Positions 15,488-17,939 of a stretch of DNA of 17,939 bases are shown piece by piece. Below the pieces are notes generated by a model. It saw only the letters and a program-made list of their open reading frames with translations. It did not search any database and was not told the origin of the DNA. The position numbers were made by a program, and so were the translations under genes. The DNA lies in the NCBI GenBank assembly GCA_964521285.1, contig CAZFQS010000043.1:1-17939 (forward strand), in the 5' to 3' direction. Numbering within the stretch: the first letter of the stretch is position 1; each line of letters opens with the position of its first letter. Source of the DNA: G020354785 sp964521285 (GTDB taxonomy: Bacteria; Bacteroidota; Bacteroidia; Bacteroidales; UBA10428).

Positions 15488-17939
15488 TCAGCCTTCTCCC
15501 TCAGGTACTAATACTACTTTCACATATTCACCCAGTTCTATATATTCATTTGCAACCCTCTTTAGCTCATCAGATGATAAATCATCAATTATTTCATTAT
15601 AATCTGTAAATCTTGAAAATGGAATGCCATATAAATAACATTCCTGCAAGTTATTTAACCAGTATCTGTTTTCCTTTAAATTCTTTTCAATTTCACGCCT
15701 TTGTATTTCTTTAGCCTTCTTAAGGTCCTCATCAGGAACCCCTTGTTGCTGAATCTTTTTTATTTCGGCCAGAGCTGCATTTGTCAGGCTGTCAATATTT
15801 GAGGGCGAGCATGGAAATAATATCTGCAAATATGCATGACTATATGGGATTTTATTGATTCCTGCACTTGTATTGATGCCATAGATGCCGCTCATCTCTT
15901 CTCGTAAAATTTCAATATATTTTCTGTTTAATATTCTACCTATAGTCCATAACAAATGCTCGTCCTTTTCATTCCATTCAACTTCTTTATCAAAATAGAT
16001 TGCAACAAAACTCTTGGGATCCACTCCTTTTTTTATTACCTCTTCCACTTTTCCTTCAGGGGGTCTTATATTCAAATCTTTCCATATTTCTTTTCTGCCA
16101 ATATCAGGCAGGCTGGCCAGGTAAGTTTCAATCAGGGGTTTAATGGAATCGGTATTAAATGCACCTACAAATAAAAATGTAAAATCACTCGCATCGGCAA
16201 ACCTGTCTTTGTAAATATCAATAGTCCTGTCAAAGTCAATTTTTTCAAAATCTTCTTCAGATGGCAATTTAGGTGCTCTTGGGTGGTGATTGTTTTTTAT
16301 TATTCTGTACTGGTCAAAATAAAACTGCACGGGATCTGACAAAAGGTTTTTATAAAGTCCTTTTTGTTTATTGATAAAAGACTGAAATGAAGAGGTATCT
16401 TCACGCGGATCAGTAAAGTAGAGATATATAAGTTTAAACATAGCTTCTAAATCCTTGGGTGAACTATTTCCTCCAAGCCCTTCAAAGTAATAGTTAATAG
16501 TTGGACGAACGCTTACTGTTTTTCCGGCAAGCATTTTTGTCAGATCTGAAACAGTAAATTCACTGATTCCGCTTTCTTCAATAATTCCATCTGCATTAAT
16601 AGCAGACTGGTGATCTTCATCCGGGTATAATGAATGTCCGCCCGGACTGAATGCAGACATCAGTATCTCGTCGTTTTTGAAATCTGTGGATTTCAGTACT
16701 ACCCTGATCCCGTTTGATAATTTTAGCTCTGTAACATCTATTTCTTCGATATTCTTTTCTTCAATTATTTTTCCTTTCTGTGGAATGTTTTCCATTAATT
16801 CTGCTGTTATCAGCTTGTCCGCATACGGACTAATATCCGATTGTTCAACCTCTTCAACAAATGCAAGCAATTCATTATCAGACGGGATAATAATATTTTC
16901 TTTATCAGGAGTATTGACTACAATTACCCTGTTATTTTCTTTTATCAGTCTTTTTGCTGCTGAATTAACTTCCTCCAGAGTAATACCGGGAATGTTCCTA
17001 ACAGCAAATCCATACTCAAACTCGATGCCAGGGATTGGTTCATCCTCAAGATAGTTGCGTATATATTCAGATGCATATGTATATGATTCTGTTTTATCCC
17101 TCTCACTATAGGCTCTTTCATAAAATCTAAGCATATTACTCTTATATCTTTCCAGCTCGCCTTCAGTAAATCCGTGATTTCTGGCACGTAAGTTTTCTTC
17201 GAGCAGAGCCTGCAGTCCCTTTTGTAAACCATTTTCAGCTACCAGGGCCCTGGCCTGGAATGCATATTTTGTTCTCGCCCATAAACTTCCGTAATAAGTA
17301 TCTGCATTTATAAATGGAGGTTCGGGCTTTTCCTTCAGTTCGTCCAGTCTTTGATTGAGCATTCCTGTCAACAAATTATAAATAAGCATTCTCCTGTAAT
17401 CCTCATAGGTTTCAAACTTTTCTGGATCGGACTTATAAAAAAGCTGAACTAGGGTGACCGGTGCTTCTTTATCCGTTGCAACGGAAACCAATGTTTCTTT
17501 ATGTTCAGGGACATCATATAAAAGTCTGGGCCTGGGGCTCTCCAAAGGTTTAATATTACTGAAGTGTTCTTTGATTTTTTCTTCAGTTTCATCAACATCT
17601 ATGTCCCCAACAACAATGAAAGCCATCAAGTCGGGCCTGTACCATTCATGGTAAAACCTTTTAAGTGTTTCGTAATCTGAATTTTCTATTATTTCCTTTT
17701 CACCTATAGGAAGTCTTTCAGCGTACCTTGAATCTTTAAAAAGCACAGGAAGATATTTGTCCCGCATTCTTTGCCACGGCCCTCTTCCCAGTCTCCATTC
17801 CTCTATAATAACACCGCGTTCCTTGTCTATTTCATCATTTTCAAATGATACATTATGAGCCCAGTCTTCCATTACAAGATATCCATTGTTTAAAATGTCT
17901 GTTGAGTCAGTTGGGATAGTAAGCATATATATTGTTTCA
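15488..17939 (-). CDS. M16 family zinc protease, PqqL-like (C-terminal part; runs off the right edge)
   Basis: Clamshell metallopeptidase with paired M16 domains, expected in the periplasm or envelope; a signal peptide cannot be seen because the N terminus is outside the window. The frame stays open to the last base: codons before Met at 17926 read ETIY, matching the usual DE(T/V)VYMLTIP of the family, so that Met is internal. The HxxEH zinc motif would lie just beyond the edge. The region with the third zinc ligand is present (ERGVIIEEWR, fragment residues 36-45, Glu42/Glu43). Following are VVGDID, the end of the first half, a linker around residues 390-410, and the inactive second half (LSNGIRVVLK; FSPGGHSLYPDEDHQ; LFVGAFN; EEMSGIYGINTSAGI; the helical run EIQRREIEKNLKENRYW). 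At least 813 residues are encoded here of about 940 expected. No frameshift or internal stop is seen. Confidence 0.93.
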   Translation of the reverse strand, partial: ETIYMLTIPTDSTDILNNGYLVMEDWAHNVSFENDEIDKERGVIIEEWRLGRGPWQRMRDKYLPVLFKDSRYAERLPIGEKEIIENSDYETLKRFYHEWYRPDLMAFIVVGDIDVDETEEKIKEHFSNIKPLESPRPRLLYDVPEHKETLVSVATDKEAPVTLVQLFYKSDPEKFETYEDYRRMLIYNLLTGMLNQRLDELKEKPEPPFINADTYYGSLWARTKYAFQARALVAENGLQKGLQALLEENLRARNHGFTEGELERYKSNMLRFYERAYSERDKTESYTYASEYIRNYLEDEPIPGIEFEYGFAVRNIPGITLEEVNSAAKRLIKENNRVIVVNTPDKENIIIPSDNELLAFVEEVEQSDISPYADKLITAELMENIPQKGKIIEEKNIEEIDVTELKLSNGIRVVLKSTDFKNDEILMSAFSPGGHSLYPDEDHQSAINADGIIEESGISEFTVSDLTKMLAGKTVSVRPTINYYFEGLGGNSSPKDLEAMFKLIYLYFTDPREDTSSFQSFINKQKGLYKNLLSDPVQFYFDQYRIIKNNHHPRAPKLPSEEDFEKIDFDRTIDIYKDRFADASDFTFLFVGAFNTDSIKPLIETYLASLPDIGRKEIWKDLNIRPPEGKVEEVIKKGVDPKSFVAIYFDKEVEWNEKDEHLLWTIGRILNRKYIEILREEMSGIYGINTSAGINKIPYSHAYLQILFPCSPSNIDSLTNAALAEIKKIQQQGVPDEDLKKAKEIQRREIEKNLKENRYWLNNLQECYLYGIPFSRFTDYNEIIDDLSSDELKRVANEYIELGEYVKVVLVPEGEG

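Noticed and set aside
16677..17054. 125-codon plus-strand reading frame rich in Ser and Phe inside the protease gene
   Set aside because: It is antisense to well-conserved M16 sequence, and its Ser/Phe/Ile bias is what reverse-complementing Glu/Lys-rich coding DNA produces.
17924..17926. Met at 17926 as the true start of the M16 protease, i.e. a truncated gene without HxxEH
   Set aside because: The frame is open to the window edge and the preceding codons (ETIY) match the conserved family sequence, so the gene simply continues outside the window.
1..17939. A defence, mobile-element or biosynthetic island
   Set aside because: No integrase, transposase, toxin-antitoxin, restriction, phage or biosynthetic cluster genes are visible; the recognised genes are housekeeping or envelope genes of uniform composition.

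Overview
The window looks like a chromosomal segment of a member of the Bacteroidota, probably close to Bacteroidales/Marinilabiliales. The evidence is AT-rich DNA with weak Shine-Dalgarno signals, promoter boxes of the TAnnTTTG (-7) type, a long (1105 aa) SecA with the inserts common in this phylum, a cell-surface protein ending in a type IX secretion (T9SS) type A sorting domain, and a DUF6913-like protein next to ligA and dapA. There are no tRNAs, rRNAs, insertion sequences, phage genes or CRISPR arrays.

Layout from left to right. (1) A minus-strand unit at 3-3317: a promoter, a cobalamin (B12) riboswitch, a BtuB-type TonB-dependent receptor, and a lipoprotein with a DUF2807-type beta-helical domain. 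(2) A plus-strand cluster at 3535-7979: ligA (NAD-dependent DNA ligase), a DUF6913-like protein, dapA (dihydrodipicolinate synthase) and an exported beta-rich protein of unknown function. Spacing is tight, so these are probably co-transcribed. (3) secA on the minus strand at 8064-11381, converging on cluster 2 across a short gap built of two degenerate arrays with an 8-bp period. (4) A large secreted beta-propeller protein at 11573-15109, divergent from secA, followed by an unrecognised 90-aa protein. (5) The C-terminal part of an M16 (PqqL-like) zinc protease on the minus strand, which runs off the right edge.

Working relationships. The best-supported regulatory logic is B12 control of the outer-membrane B12 importer: promoter, aptamer with a perfect B12 box, possible alternative hairpins before the start codon, then btuB. 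SecA provides the first export step for the lipoprotein, the receptor, the exported protein and the propeller protein. The propeller protein would then cross the outer membrane by T9SS, whose machinery is not in this window. Most of the segment is housekeeping and envelope biology. I do not see a convincing new multi-gene system. The points most worth a second look are the btuB leader, the Cys/Pro-rich neck of the lipoprotein, the 60-bp inverted repeat before ligA, the 8-bp-period arrays, and the uncharacterised genes at 7182 and 15199.
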